Shown here: positions 16,315 through 25,272 of the stretch, one piece after another
How the letters are laid out: each line of letters starts with the position of its first letter
How positions within the stretch are numbered: the stretch's first letter is position 1
Source of the DNA: Erythrobacter ani
GTDB taxonomy: Bacteria; Pseudomonadota; Alphaproteobacteria; Sphingomonadales; Sphingomonadaceae
DNA: 64,000 nucleotides
Assembly (NCBI RefSeq): GCF_019204025.1
Contig: NZ_JAGSPB010000001.1
Location: 62,001 to 126,000, forward strand
Direction of reading: 5' to 3'
The notes under the pieces: model-generated
What the model saw: the letters and a program-made list of their open reading frames with translations, nothing else
Database searches by the model: none
What the model was told of the DNA's origin: nothing
Translations under genes and position numbers: made by a program

Positions 16315-17160
16315 ATGAAGGCATCTGACACACCAATGTCCCTTGAACGCCTATTCGAAACGGTCGGGCAGCATTTCCTGAACGTCATGTACTTCGATGG
16401 GGGCCGATACGTCATCGCAGCTGGCGTGCTTACGGTCTTCCTGCTCGTGTTTCGCACATGGGCGGCGAACCGGCGAATCCAGCGTGGCAAGAATGCCGGG
16501 ATGAAGGATTACCGGCGCGAGATACTGTCCTCCGGAAGAACCGTGCTCGTGTTCGGCGTGACTACGATGGCGACTTTGATAGGCCGGGAAATCGGGGTCA
16601 TAAATTTTGCGCTCGACGACGCGCCATTGCTTACAATCGCGTGGCAATTTGCGCTTATCGTGGTCGTGCACGATGCCTATTTCTACTGGATCCACCGGGC
16701 TATGCATTCCAAGCGGCTGTTCCGTGCGACCCATCTTCACCACCACAAATCGCGTACGCCGACGCCGTGGACTGCTTACAGTTTTTCAAGCTGGGAGGCG
16801 ATGGTCGAGGCCGCGTACATGCCGATCTTCCTGCTTATCACAAGCCTGCTTGGTATCACCTATGCCGGCTTCGCCCTGTTCCTGTTCCTGTGGCATATGA
16901 TCATCCGCAACGTGATGGCGCATGCAGGATCGGAATTGTTTCCCGCCGGCTGGGTCGACAATCCATTGACCGACTGGATCAGCACCACGACGCATCACGA
17001 TCTGCACCACAGCGACCGGCATAATTACGGGTTCTACTTCACCTGGTGGGATCGCTGGATGGGCACAGAGCATCCGCGCTACAAGGAAGAATTCCGCAAG
17101 AACGCAAAGCCGGTCGTCATGTTCGGAGGCCAGCGCCAACCCACTGCTGAACGCGCATAG
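16315..17160 (+). CDS. Sterol desaturase / fatty acid hydroxylase family membrane protein
   Basis: The 281-residue protein has four or five membrane helices and the full di-iron histidine set: HDAYFYWIHRAMH near 120-132, HLHHHKS near 140, and HHDLHHSD near 227. This family hydroxylates or desaturates sterols, fatty acids or carotenoids using oxygen at a di-iron centre. In this clade paralogs include lipid hydroxylases and beta-carotene hydroxylase-like enzymes, and the sequence alone does not decide the substrate. It is preceded by the AraC regulator on the same strand, which may control it. Confidence 0.88.
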   Translation: MKASDTPMSLERLFETVGQHFLNVMYFDGGRYVIAAGVLTVFLLVFRTWAANRRIQRGKNAGMKDYRREILSSGRTVLVFGVTTMATLIGREIGVINFALDDAPLLTIAWQFALIVVVHDAYFYWIHRAMHSKRLFRATHLHHHKSRTPTPWTAYSFSSWEAMVEAAYMPIFLLITSLLGITYAGFALFLFLWHMIIRNVMAHAGSELFPAGWVDNPLTDWISTTTHHDLHHSDRHNYGFYFTWWDRWMGTEHPRYKEEFRKNAKPVVMFGGQRQPTAERA

Positions 17161-17243
17161 ACATTCCAACAGTCCCCAACGGCCGACGCTCTCCTCGCGC
17201 CGGTCCGAGGCGGCAGCCCATGCTTTTCGCTTCGGCGAGAGTC

Positions 17244-17268
17244 ATGCGGCTGCCGCATTTCCTTTACA
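17244..17268 (+). terminator. Weak hairpin with T-rich tail after the desaturase gene
   Basis: ATGCGG and CCGCAT pair around a 3-base loop and are followed by TTTCCTTT, about 85 bp after the desaturase stop. The stem is short. Confidence 0.35.
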
Positions 17269-17346
17269 CACGGGCAACTTACGTGTTGAGGATCGCTGTG
17301 AGATGCGCCGACCCGGTCTGGCAAGCGCAATTGGGAGTTGGAGCGA

Positions 17347-17889
17347 GTGACCAAAATCCTCGGATTGTTGCGGCATGCCAAGTCCGACTGGGATGACGTG
17401 TCCCAGCGCGATTTCGATCGCGGCCTCAATGATCGCGGGCGTCGCGGTGCCAAACTGATCGGCGACCACATTCGTGCGCACGGTATCAAGTGGGACCACC
17501 TGTTGGCGAGCCCGGCAGCGCGCGTGGTCGCGACCCTCGAAACCGCCCTTCCCGCGACGACGCCAGAGTTCGACAAGCGCCTTTATCTCGCCAGTTCCGA
17601 CACGATCCTCGAAACGGTACAGGATCATGCGCGGGCCGACGCCAGCGACCCGACAGCAATCCTGATCGCAGGACACAATCCGGGTTTGCAAGAGGTGCTC
17701 CTCGACCTGGTTTCGCCGTCCCGCGAGAACGATCTGTTTCAGGAAGCTTCGGTCAAATTTCCGACTGCCACTTTCGCCGTGCTCGAATGTCATATCGACA
17801 GCTGGGCGAAACTGAAGAACCACTGCGCAGAGCTGGTGCATTTCGCACGCCCGCGCGATCTCGATCCGGAACTTGGGCCCGAGGGCTAA
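17347..17889 (+). CDS. SixA-like histidine phosphatase
   Basis: The phosphatase signature LLRHAKSDWDD comes right at the N-terminus, and the second catalytic His is in LIAGHNPGLQEV. Length and motifs match the SixA-like small branch of the histidine phosphatase superfamily (phosphohistidine or small-molecule phosphatases). I prefer the GTG at 17347 (VTKILGLLRHA) with GGGAG nine bases upstream; a TTG nine bases earlier is possible. The stop shares bases with the convergent soxR stop (CTAA). Confidence 0.88.
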   Translation: MTKILGLLRHAKSDWDDVSQRDFDRGLNDRGRRGAKLIGDHIRAHGIKWDHLLASPAARVVATLETALPATTPEFDKRLYLASSDTILETVQDHARADASDPTAILIAGHNPGLQEVLLDLVSPSRENDLFQEASVKFPTATFAVLECHIDSWAKLKNHCAELVHFARPRDLDPELGPEG

Positions 17890-18341
17890 TCGGCGAGCAG
17901 CTGGCGCGGCCCTGGGCCCTTGGCTGCCAAATGGTCGTCAGCATTGTAGAGCGCGCATTTCTTCAGGCTTAGACACCCGCAACCTATACATCCGTCCAAG
18001 CGATCGCGGGTGCGCTCCAGCTCGGCGATCCGATCATCGAGTACTCTGCGGATTGCGGTGCTGATCGAGGACCAATCGCGCGCTGTCGGCGTGCGTCCAT
18101 GCGGTAGCTTGGCAAATTCCGCTTCGATCTCGCCGAGTGTCAGACCGAGCTGCTGAGCGATGCGAATGAAACTGACCCGGCGAATATCAGACCGCAGGAA
18201 ACGCCGCTGATTGCCTGACGATCGGATCGGTTCGACCAGCCTCTTATCCTCATAAAAGCGGATTGCCGACACCGAAAGCCCGGTGCGGCGTGCCATCTCT
18301 CCGATGGGTATGAGATCTGATTTGCTTAGGCGAGCAGCCAT
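17886..18341 (-). CDS. soxR: Redox-sensitive transcriptional activator SoxR
   Basis: The 151-residue MerR-family protein has an N-terminal winged helix (IPIGEMARRTGLSVSAIRFYE), a dimerisation helix, and the SoxR-specific [2Fe-2S] ligand pattern C-x2-C-x-C-x5-C in GCIGCGCLSLKKC near residues 118-130. Oxidation of the cluster by redox-cycling compounds turns SoxR into an activator. Its own start faces a divergent VOC-family gene, and the spacer contains a SoxR box. In many non-enteric bacteria SoxR controls nearby genes directly, without SoxS; that seems to apply here. Confidence 0.96.
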   Translation of the reverse strand: MAARLSKSDLIPIGEMARRTGLSVSAIRFYEDKRLVEPIRSSGNQRRFLRSDIRRVSFIRIAQQLGLTLGEIEAEFAKLPHGRTPTARDWSSISTAIRRVLDDRIAELERTRDRLDGCIGCGCLSLKKCALYNADDHLAAKGPGPRQLLAD

Positions 18342-18368
18342 TAGTCTGGTCCTTGAAGAAATATCTTG

Positions 18369-18388
18369 ATCTCAAGTTAGGTTGAGAT
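18369..18388. promoter_or_regulatory. SoxR box in the soxR/VOC intergenic region
   Basis: ATCTCAA-GTTAGG-TTGAGAT is a near-perfect inverted repeat matching the SoxR operator form (CTCAAGTT..., centred on a short spacer). It lies between the divergent soxR and VOC genes and could regulate both. Confidence 0.85.
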
Positions 18389-18442
18389 TGCATCCTGCTC
18401 AAGTCCGGCGATTCGGATAACACGGAAACAGGAGGACAAGCC

Positions 18443-18835
18443 ATGCCAAACGGAAAGATCGAGCACGCCAATCTATCGGTAACACAGCCTGACCGAAGCG
18501 CGGAGTTACTTAAGGGACTGCTTGGCTGGGAAGAACGTTGGCGCGGGCATTCCGCTCTTGGCGGCGATACCCTCCATATCGGCGAACCGGGCAACGGGGC
18601 GACCTATCTCGCGCTCTACACCAGCGAGCAGGTGAAAGGCGATTTCGCGAAGGGGCAGCCGCTTAACCACATCGGACTGATTGTCGATGACCTTGCTGAG
18701 GCAGAAAGGGTCGTCATCGACGCAGGCCTCAAGCCGTTTTCACATGGCGATTACGAGCCCGGCAGGCGATTCTATTTCCTCGACTGGGACGGAATTGAAT
18801 TCGAGGTCGTAAGCTATGCGGGGGACGAGCAATGA
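18443..18835 (+). CDS. VOC-family (glyoxalase/bleomycin-resistance type) protein, probable SoxR target
   Basis: The 130-residue product has the paired beta-alpha-beta-beta-beta units of the vicinal oxygen chelate fold: an N-terminal strand with IEHANLSV, then NHIGLIVDDLAEAERVV, and EFEVVS at the end, with His and Glu at metal-ligand positions. Members include glyoxalase I, dioxygenases and drug-binding proteins. A good AGGAGG lies upstream. Divergence from soxR with a SoxR box between them suggests induction by redox-cycling compounds, so detoxification is a reasonable but unproven role. Confidence 0.85.
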   Translation: MPNGKIEHANLSVTQPDRSAELLKGLLGWEERWRGHSALGGDTLHIGEPGNGATYLALYTSEQVKGDFAKGQPLNHIGLIVDDLAEAERVVIDAGLKPFSHGDYEPGRRFYFLDWDGIEFEVVSYAGDEQ

Positions 18836-18996
18836 ACGAGCCGATGCTACGCAGCCCTATGTTTCCTAACCGCCCAAACACGTCATCAAATGGAGGCAAA
18901 CGCGCCGTAGTGGCCGCCAAGGATCCAGATCGACGCGCCGCCACGAATATGTCCTTAGTGGCTTTCGCGCTGTCGCTAATCCTGAAAAAGGCGTGA
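18832..18996 (+). CDS. Small 54-residue protein coupled to the VOC gene
   Basis: An ATG overlapping the VOC stop (ATGA) opens a 54-codon frame ending in TGA at 18996. The product is Arg/Asn/Pro-rich for 40 residues and ends with a hydrophobic stretch (SLVAFALSLILKKA) that could be a short membrane anchor. I do not recognise it. Coupling and position within the predicted SoxR-regulated unit argue that it may be real, but a 54-codon open frame can occur by chance. Confidence 0.45.
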   Translation: MNEPMLRSPMFPNRPNTSSNGGKRAVVAAKDPDRRAATNMSLVAFALSLILKKA

Positions 18997-19000
18997 TGCG

Positions 19001-19903
19001 TCACGCATTTCCGACAACGAAGCACGCGGCAGCCATCAGCGCCCCGGCCCAACGATTCGATCGAAAGCGTTCTAGCGGATTTGTCGGATCAGCCGGATCG
19101 AGCGTCGCAACCTGCCACATCAGATGCAGTCCTACCGGTGCGAGCGCGAGGAGCGCCAACCAATCGGGCCGGTACAGCCAGATGCCAAGCCCCCAGAAGC
19201 TGATCGTCGCCGCGTAAAAAAGGCCTACGCCTGCGTGCACCCTGTCACCCATGCGCAGCGCGGAGGATCTTATGCCGACGAGCGCGTCATCCTCGCGGTC
19301 TTGCAACGCGTAGATCGTGTCGTATCCGACGACCCAGCAGATACATCCGGCGTATATGCTGGCGAGGACTTCCCAATTGTCGAAGCGTAGCTGCGTCCAC
19401 CCGACCAGCAATCCCCAATTGAACACCATGCCAAGCCAGGCCTGCGGCCACCAGGTGATCCTCTTCATGAAGGGGTAGGCCGCGACCAGCGCAAGGCTGG
19501 CGAGCGCGACAATTTGCGCCTGCCAGCGCAATTGCAGCAGGACTGCCAGACCAATTAGACAGAGCGCGAGTAGCCATGCCCACGCCGCTTTCTTCGATAC
19601 CCGCCCGCTCGCAACCGGCCGCGCGGCAGTGCGCGCGACTTTCCTGTCTAGATCAGCATCGACGATGTCATTGTAGACACACCCCGCCCCGCGCATCGCG
19701 ATCGCCCCGAGCAGCAACCAGCCTAGCAGCGGCAATTGCCAGCCTGCGCCGGTAAGCCAGACGCCGAAAACACAGGGCCAAAAAAGTAGCCACCAGCCGA
19801 TCGGACGATCGAAGCGCGCCAGCTGAGCGAGATCGCGGGGCAGTTGCGGCAAGCGCTCGACGAGTCCGCGGTGCTCACTGTCGGGAACGACCGAGTTGTT
19901 CAC
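19001..19903 (-). CDS. ubiA: 4-hydroxybenzoate polyprenyltransferase UbiA
   Basis: The 300-residue protein has eight or nine membrane helices and both Asp-rich motifs of the UbiA family: NDIVDADLD near residue 90, and YALQDREDD near 205 for binding the prenyl diphosphate through Mg2+. It attaches the polyprenyl tail to 4-hydroxybenzoate, the first membrane step of ubiquinone synthesis. It overlaps the 128-residue membrane gene upstream by four bases. It sits divergently from rsmE, a familiar alphaproteobacterial arrangement. Confidence 0.95.
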   Translation of the reverse strand: MNNSVVPDSEHRGLVERLPQLPRDLAQLARFDRPIGWWLLFWPCVFGVWLTGAGWQLPLLGWLLLGAIAMRGAGCVYNDIVDADLDRKVARTAARPVASGRVSKKAAWAWLLALCLIGLAVLLQLRWQAQIVALASLALVAAYPFMKRITWWPQAWLGMVFNWGLLVGWTQLRFDNWEVLASIYAGCICWVVGYDTIYALQDREDDALVGIRSSALRMGDRVHAGVGLFYAATISFWGLGIWLYRPDWLALLALAPVGLHLMWQVATLDPADPTNPLERFRSNRWAGALMAAACFVVGNA

Positions 19904-20286
19904 AGTACGGCTTCGTCACTCTTCGCTGCGCGCCAACCGATGATAGCGAGCGCCAGCATTGTCACATTCCCGGCAAAATCGAGCATCCCGATCGAACTGA
20001 GCACCGGCATTTCGTAATGGAAATACCAGTTGAACACGAAGAACGGCAACAGCAGCACCGCGAACACCGCAAAACCGGCCGATGTCCAGCGTACAACCAG
20101 CGCCATGATCCCGAACAGCACCGCCTGCGAGCCAAAGGCCGCCATGACGAAACGTGTAACGAAGGTATTTTCCCGGTATCCTTCGGTGAAGGCGAGATCG
20201 ATGACGCTTCCGGGTGCAAGCAGCGCCCATCCCCCAAGGATGAGAAAAACTGCTGCGATCCCGTATTGTGCTATTCGTGCGGTCAT
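19900..20286 (-). CDS. Four-helix membrane protein of unknown function upstream of ubiA
   Basis: The 128-residue product consists almost entirely of four hydrophobic segments. LLLPFFVFNWYFHYEM in the third loop is the most distinctive part. No catalytic motif is visible. It overlaps ubiA by four bases, so the two are co-translated; a role in quinone metabolism is possible only by association. Confidence 0.75.
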   Translation of the reverse strand: MTARIAQYGIAAVFLILGGWALLAPGSVIDLAFTEGYRENTFVTRFVMAAFGSQAVLFGIMALVVRWTSAGFAVFAVLLLPFFVFNWYFHYEMPVLSSIGMLDFAGNVTMLALAIIGWRAAKSDEAVL

Positions 20287-20325
20287 GGCTTGCTCCCTAG
20301 CCTCCTCACCGCCTAGTGAAAAGTC

Positions 20326-21096
20326 ATGCCCGCCACTCCGCGCCCAAGGACACCAGAATGGCCGCCGCGCAGCGCGCCGCGACTGTTTGTCGAAGATGAG
20401 CTCGGCGAAGGGTGCATTCTTGCGCTAGACGGCGCTCGCGCGCACTACCTCGCTAAAGTCATGCGCGTTTGCGCAGGAGACTCGGTTGTCCTTTGCGACA
20501 ACCGAACTGGTGAATGGGCAGCCCGCATCGACGGGGTGGAGAAACGGCGCGTCATCGTGCGGGTAGTCGAGCGGCTGCGTGTACGTGAGGAGGTTCCCGA
20601 CCTGTGGCTTTGCCCCGCACTGCTCAAGAAAGACCGTTTCGACACTGTGCTCGAGAAAGCTACCGAATTAGGCGCCGCACGCATTCAGCCGGTCGTGACC
20701 AGGCGCTGCGTCGCGGACAAGCTAAATATGGACCGCGCACGCACGATCACGACCGAAGCAGCCGAGCAATGCGCCCGCACGGCCCTGCCCGAAGTCGCTC
20801 AACCGGCAAAGCTCGAGGCGCTGCTTCGCGAATGGCCGGCGGACCGCGCCCTGTTCTTCGCCGACGAGCTGGGCGGCGCGCCCTCCGCGCACACTTTTGC
20901 TGCGCATGACGGCCCGGTAGCGCTTATCATCGGACCCGAAGGCGGCTTCGACGATGCCGAGCGAGAGGCGATCCGCGCGCACCCGTCAGCCCGCGCTATC
21001 TCACTTGGTCCGCGTATCTTGCGCGGCGAAACCGCTGCGATTGCGGCGCTTTCGATATGGATGGCGACCGCGGGCGATTGGCGGGAAGCAGAATAA
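20326..21096 (+). CDS. rsmE: 16S rRNA (uracil-1498-N3)-methyltransferase RsmE
   Basis: The 256-residue SPOUT methyltransferase has an N-terminal PUA-like domain and the C-terminal trefoil-knot motifs IIGPEGGFDDAE and LGPRILRGETAAIAAL, which bind S-adenosylmethionine. KKDRFDTVLEKATELGA is the usual RsmE substrate loop. It methylates U1498 in the decoding region of 16S rRNA. It is divergent from the ubiA pair and followed by gshA. Confidence 0.95.
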   Translation: MPATPRPRTPEWPPRSAPRLFVEDELGEGCILALDGARAHYLAKVMRVCAGDSVVLCDNRTGEWAARIDGVEKRRVIVRVVERLRVREEVPDLWLCPALLKKDRFDTVLEKATELGAARIQPVVTRRCVADKLNMDRARTITTEAAEQCARTALPEVAQPAKLEALLREWPADRALFFADELGGAPSAHTFAAHDGPVALIIGPEGGFDDAEREAIRAHPSARAISLGPRILRGETAAIAALSIWMATAGDWREAE

Positions 21097-21182
21097 CTTT
21101 GTTGCGAGCAACGCAATTTGCGCTTTCCACGCCTGAATCGGTTTCCTAAGGCAACCCGAAACAGAGGAAGGTGCCCAGCCGA

Positions 21183-22553
21183 ATGAGCACACGCGAAGCA
21201 TCAGACGCCAACGAGCCAATCATCCAAAGCCGGGAGGACCTGATCGCGCCCATGATCGGGGGCGAAAAGCCAGAAGCCGACTGGCGCATCGGGACTGAAC
21301 ACGAAAAGTTCGTCTATCACCAATCCGACAAGCATGCCCCATCGTATGACGAGGAGGGCGGCATTCGTGATATCCTGCTGAGCTTGCAGGAGTTCGGCTG
21401 GGAGCCAATCGAGGAAAATGGCAAGGTCATCGCAATGAGCGGGGCTGACGGTACCGTCAGTCTTGAACCTGCAGGCCAGTTGGAGTTGTCGGGCGCACCG
21501 CTTGCAAACTTGCATGAAACGTGCGCGGAAACCGGCCGGCACCTGAACCAGGTCAAACAGATCGGCGAACGCTGCGGTGTGGGTTTTATCGGACTCGGCA
21601 TGTGGCCCGATAAGACCCGCGAGGAACTCCCGATCATGCCAAAGGGGCGATACGAGATCATGATGCGGCACATGCCGAAGGTCGGGGCTCTCGGCCTCGA
21701 CATGATGCTGAGAACCTGCACAATACAAGTCAATCTCGATTATTCGTCCGAAGCCGACATGGTGAAGAAGTTTCGTGTCGGCTTGGCCCTGCAACCGCTA
21801 GCGACCGCGTTGTTTGCCAATTCTCCCTTCACCGAATGCAAACCGAACGGATATCTTTCCTATCGCAGCCATATCTGGTCGGACACCGATCCGCACCGCA
21901 CGGGCATGCTGCCTTTCGTGTTCGAGGACGGCTTCGGATACGAGCGCTGGACCGACTACATGCTCGACGTGCCGATGTATTTCGTATTCCGAGACGGCAA
22001 GTATATCGACGCCGCAGGCCTCAGCTTCCGTGACTTTATGGAAGGCAAGTTGTCAGTGCTTCCCGGCGAGCGGCCGACCGCGAGCGATTGGTGGGACCAC
22101 CTCTCGACTGCCTTCCCTGAGGTTCGCTTAAAAAGCTTCCTCGAGATGCGCGGTGCAGATGGAGGTCCGTGGAGCCGGATCTGTGCGCTACCGGCGTTCT
22201 GGGTCGGCCTGCTCTATGATCAGAGCGCGCTCGATGCTGCTTGGAATCTGGTCAGGGATTGGTCGATGGAGGAACGTGAGCGACTACGGAACGAAGTGCC
22301 GCGCTTTGGCCTTGCCACAAAGCTTCCCGGCGGAGGAACGATGCAGGACCTTGGTCGCGACGTTTTGAAGATCGCGCATCAGGGACTAGCGGCACGTGGG
22401 CGCCTCAATGCGAGCGGCGACAACGAGACCGGTTATCTGGAGACGCTGGACGAAATCGTCAGCACCGGGAAAGTCCCGGCGCAGCGCCTTCTCGACGCCT
22501 ATCACGGCGAATGGAACGGCGACGTGTCGCGGGTCTACAAATACGCGTTCTGA
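21183..22553 (+). CDS. gshA: Glutamate-cysteine ligase (GCS2 type)
   Basis: The 456-residue enzyme belongs to the GCS2 family used by alphaproteobacteria and plants, not the E. coli GshA type. Typical blocks are DWRIGTEHEKF, GGIRDILLSLQEFGWEP, VSLEPAGQLELSGAP and RTCTIQVNLDY. It joins glutamate to cysteine, the committed and feedback-inhibited step of glutathione synthesis. I chose the ATG at 21183 rather than the GTG four codons earlier because of its distance from GAGGAAGG. Confidence 0.94.
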   Translation: MSTREASDANEPIIQSREDLIAPMIGGEKPEADWRIGTEHEKFVYHQSDKHAPSYDEEGGIRDILLSLQEFGWEPIEENGKVIAMSGADGTVSLEPAGQLELSGAPLANLHETCAETGRHLNQVKQIGERCGVGFIGLGMWPDKTREELPIMPKGRYEIMMRHMPKVGALGLDMMLRTCTIQVNLDYSSEADMVKKFRVGLALQPLATALFANSPFTECKPNGYLSYRSHIWSDTDPHRTGMLPFVFEDGFGYERWTDYMLDVPMYFVFRDGKYIDAAGLSFRDFMEGKLSVLPGERPTASDWWDHLSTAFPEVRLKSFLEMRGADGGPWSRICALPAFWVGLLYDQSALDAAWNLVRDWSMEERERLRNEVPRFGLATKLPGGGTMQDLGRDVLKIAHQGLAARGRLNASGDNETGYLETLDEIVSTGKVPAQRLLDAYHGEWNGDVSRVYKYAF

Positions 22554-22566
22554 CAGGAGAGACGTC

Positions 22567-22869
22567 ATGCTGATCGTACTGGCCGAGGCCAAACTGGGCG
22601 AAGGTGCGCTGGAGGCTGGGCGAGCGGCATTCACCAGCATGGTCGAGGCCTCACGCAAGGAGGACGGCTGCATCAGCTATGCCTATGCGCAGGACGTCAT
22701 CGACCCCTCCACATTGCACATTACCGAAAAATGGGTCGATGAGGCGGCGCTGGTCTCACACTTTCAGGAACCGCATATGGCGGCTTTTCAAAAGGCGCTG
22801 GCATCACTCGATGTAAAGGTCACGGAAGCGCTGAAATTCCAGGCAGATGACGGAGCGCCGCTGCTTTAG
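22567..22869 (+). CDS. Antibiotic biosynthesis monooxygenase (ABM)-like small protein
   Basis: The ATG at 22567 lies eight bases after GGAGAGACG and only 13 bp after the gshA stop, so the genes are probably cotranscribed. The 100-residue product has the ferredoxin-like ABM pattern: MLIVLAEAKLGEG, GCISYAYAQDVIDPSTLHITEKWVD (split here only by its length), then a helix with SHFQEPHM. Family members are cofactor-free quinol monooxygenases (YgiN) or heme-degrading enzymes. The YgiN-like reading is more likely, and its exact role is unknown. Confidence 0.85.
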   Translation: MLIVLAEAKLGEGALEAGRAAFTSMVEASRKEDGCISYAYAQDVIDPSTLHITEKWVDEAALVSHFQEPHMAAFQKALASLDVKVTEALKFQADDGAPLL

Positions 22870-22936
22870 CCTGCTCATACAAAGCAAACGCAGTTATTTC
22901 GCGTGTGTCTTCAGTGATCGTTCGGTCAGCAGCCAA

Positions 22937-24280
22937 TCACCGATAAGCGTGAATGGTCCCGCTATCGTCCAGCACATAGAGATGCTCTCCTGCGATGATC
23001 GGCGGTAGGCTGACCGAGTTGTCGATATCGTCGAACAGCTGGGACGAGCCCTCCCCAGCGCTCACACGCCAGATTTCACCGCGCGAACTCGCGACCCACA
23101 ACTGGCCGCCAGCAAGCGCCGGACCGGTCCAGAATATCTGGCCTTCGCGGTCCTTTTCATCGCGGTACTGCTGTAGCTGAGTGATCCAGCGTACACGGCC
23201 CGTCGAACGCGCAATGGCCAGCAGACGCGCATCATCGGTTAAGGTGAAAATCCACTCGCCAGCAATTGCGGGCGTGGAAATCCCGGCAAGGTTCAGTTCC
23301 CAGATGCGCTGCCCGGTTACGAGTTCGTAAGCCGCCATCCGGCCGCCCTGCCCAAGCGCGTATACGCGGCCGGAATCGATAATCGGATCCGCATCGATAT
23401 CGGTGATCGAGCTGACCTGCGTGGAAATGTTGGTGCGCGCCAGAGCGTCTGCCCACAGTACGCGGCCATTCTCGTAACGATAAGCATTGAGTTCGCCGCT
23501 TGAATAGCCTGCAATTACCGTACCCTGGCCGGCAGCCGGAGCAGCTACGCCAAACACGCCCGATTGCGTGGTGGAGCCGGATTCATCCCAAACCAGCGAA
23601 CCATCCGAGGCCTGGAGCGAAATAATCTGGTTGTCCTGCGTCATGACGAAGATTTGCCCGAAGGCGATCGTCGGCGAACCGCGCAGCGGCCCGGCAGGCT
23701 TCACCTTCCAGATTTGCTCGCCCGTGCCGGCTTTCAGCGCCTTTACCTCACCAGCGCCGTTAGTGGCGTAGAGCCGCCCGCTATCGTAGCTGACACCGCC
23801 GCCGAATGCGGACGGGCGCATGTCATCCTCCATCACCGCGTCGGAGCTCCACACTTTTGCTCCTGTTTCCTTATTGAACGCGTGAATCGTGCCGTCCGAA
23901 CCGACTGCGAACAGCTTGTCACTGCCAACCACCGGCGTTGCCGCGAGGCGTTCCCGGTTACTGGCGCCAGCAATTTTTGCAGTCCAGGCGCGGGACGGAC
24001 TCTCCGCGAGCGCCAGATGGCCGTAGGATTTGCTGGCCGAACCGCCGACTTGCGCCCACTCAGCATTTACCTGCGCTGGCGGAAGCACCACGCTGATGCC
24101 TGCAAGCGCGGGATCAACTTCGGCCCCGCTCTCGATGCGCGAAAGGATCGGCATACGGTCACCGACAGTCGGCGTTTCTTTTTTTCCGCCGCCGAACAGA
24201 CCGCCGGAACAGCCTGTCAGCGTTGCCGCCAATGCACCTGCAACAAGTGCAGTTCTGGCTCGATACAGTGTAATCATCAT
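22937..24280 (-). CDS. bamB: Outer membrane protein assembly factor BamB
   Basis: The 447-residue lipoprotein has a signal with lipobox LTGC and an eight-bladed PQQ-type beta-propeller whose repeats are visible as VGSDKLFAVGSDGTIHAFNKETG, GEWIFTLTDDARLLAI and LYVLDDSGTIHAYR. BamB is a non-essential part of the BAM complex that helps deliver barrel proteins to BamA. The start is taken at the ATG at 24280; a TTG four codons earlier is also open. A YfgM-like TPR gene lies upstream on the same strand, as in many Proteobacteria. Confidence 0.93.
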   Translation of the reverse strand: MMITLYRARTALVAGALAATLTGCSGGLFGGGKKETPTVGDRMPILSRIESGAEVDPALAGISVVLPPAQVNAEWAQVGGSASKSYGHLALAESPSRAWTAKIAGASNRERLAATPVVGSDKLFAVGSDGTIHAFNKETGAKVWSSDAVMEDDMRPSAFGGGVSYDSGRLYATNGAGEVKALKAGTGEQIWKVKPAGPLRGSPTIAFGQIFVMTQDNQIISLQASDGSLVWDESGSTTQSGVFGVAAPAAGQGTVIAGYSSGELNAYRYENGRVLWADALARTNISTQVSSITDIDADPIIDSGRVYALGQGGRMAAYELVTGQRIWELNLAGISTPAIAGEWIFTLTDDARLLAIARSTGRVRWITQLQQYRDEKDREGQIFWTGPALAGGQLWVASSRGEIWRVSAGEGSSQLFDDIDNSVSLPPIIAGEHLYVLDDSGTIHAYR

Positions 24281-24330
24281 TCGTCCGTCCAAATATCTAT
24301 GGGCAGTGCTTAACCCCTGGGAGAAAGCGT

Positions 24331-25128
24331 TTATTGCGAGAGGGGCACCAGCCCCTGCTCTGCATCAACACCTTCATCTTCGAGCAATTGCTCGACATCG
24401 TCGATTGCATCGACGCCTAGTAATCCCGCCATCTGCCGCGCGCGGGTGCGTAATGTTTCAGGCTGTTCTTCATCCTTTGCGATGGCTGCGAAGAGTGCCC
24501 CCGCCTCGGCCCTGTTGCCCGCTTCGAGGTGAGCAATTGCCGTCAATTCAGCCGCGCTTCCGAAAAAGGCATTGTCCGGCTCGGTCAGTCCTTCGAGCTT
24601 GGCGATCACTTCGGCAGGATCACGGTCATCGAAATTCGAGGCGACTTCGCGAATGCGGGCGAGATCGCGCAAGACCGCGGGTGCAGACGCGTCAGCGGCA
24701 ATCGCCGCATACAGGTCGACTGCTTCGGCGGTGTTGCCTTGTTCGAGCGCGGCCCCAGCTTGAAGGAAGCGCGCTGCAGTGCGCGGGCCTGCCTGACCTG
24801 AATCGACCAGTGAAGCCGCGGTCTCGCCAGCTTGTTCGAAATCCCCAGCCTGCGCGTAATCGAGCGCAGTTACAAGCGTTTCGGACTGCGCTTCGAGTTG
24901 CCCCTCTTGATATCGATCCCACGCAAGATATCCGCCGAAAGCCGCCAGACCCAAGACCAGAGCTGAGCCCAGCGCTACACCGTATTTCTTGAAGAATTGC
25001 TGCGCGTCATCCTGCCGGACGGCGTCATCGATTTCACGCATCAGGATTTCGTCCTCTGCGCTCGTCTCGCTGCCAGCGGGGATGGTGTCTTTTGCGGGGT
25101 TCCTGGAACCTTTTGGGCCTAGCGCCAC
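24331..25128 (-). CDS. Tetratricopeptide protein of the YfgM type (SecYEG-associated)
   Basis: From a GTG at 25128 with GAGGAA upstream, the 265-residue protein has a cytosolic Asp/Glu-rich N-terminus and one membrane helix (YGVALGSALVLGLAAFGGYLAW). A periplasmic domain of TPR-like helical pairs follows (for example LDYAQAGDFEQAGETAASLVD and AEAVDLYAAIAAD). This is the layout of YfgM, which links the SecYEG translocon to periplasmic chaperones. The neighbouring bamB fits. Extending the frame upstream to 25248 adds Arg-rich sequence without family similarity. Confidence 0.88.
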   Translation of the reverse strand: MALGPKGSRNPAKDTIPAGSETSAEDEILMREIDDAVRQDDAQQFFKKYGVALGSALVLGLAAFGGYLAWDRYQEGQLEAQSETLVTALDYAQAGDFEQAGETAASLVDSGQAGPRTAARFLQAGAALEQGNTAEAVDLYAAIAADASAPAVLRDLARIREVASNFDDRDPAEVIAKLEGLTEPDNAFFGSAAELTAIAHLEAGNRAEAGALFAAIAKDEEQPETLRTRARQMAGLLGVDAIDDVEQLLEDEGVDAEQGLVPLSQ

Positions 25129-25272
25129 GGGGCTCTTTTCCTCATGCCATTTGCGTGTTTGGCGGACCTTTAGGCGGGCACGCGCCCTTCCGCAATGCCG
25201 CACCGCGACACTGGTCCGGTCTCTCCCCGCCTCAAATGCGGTTGCCAACTTGAACCGCCCATTAAGCGAGCA

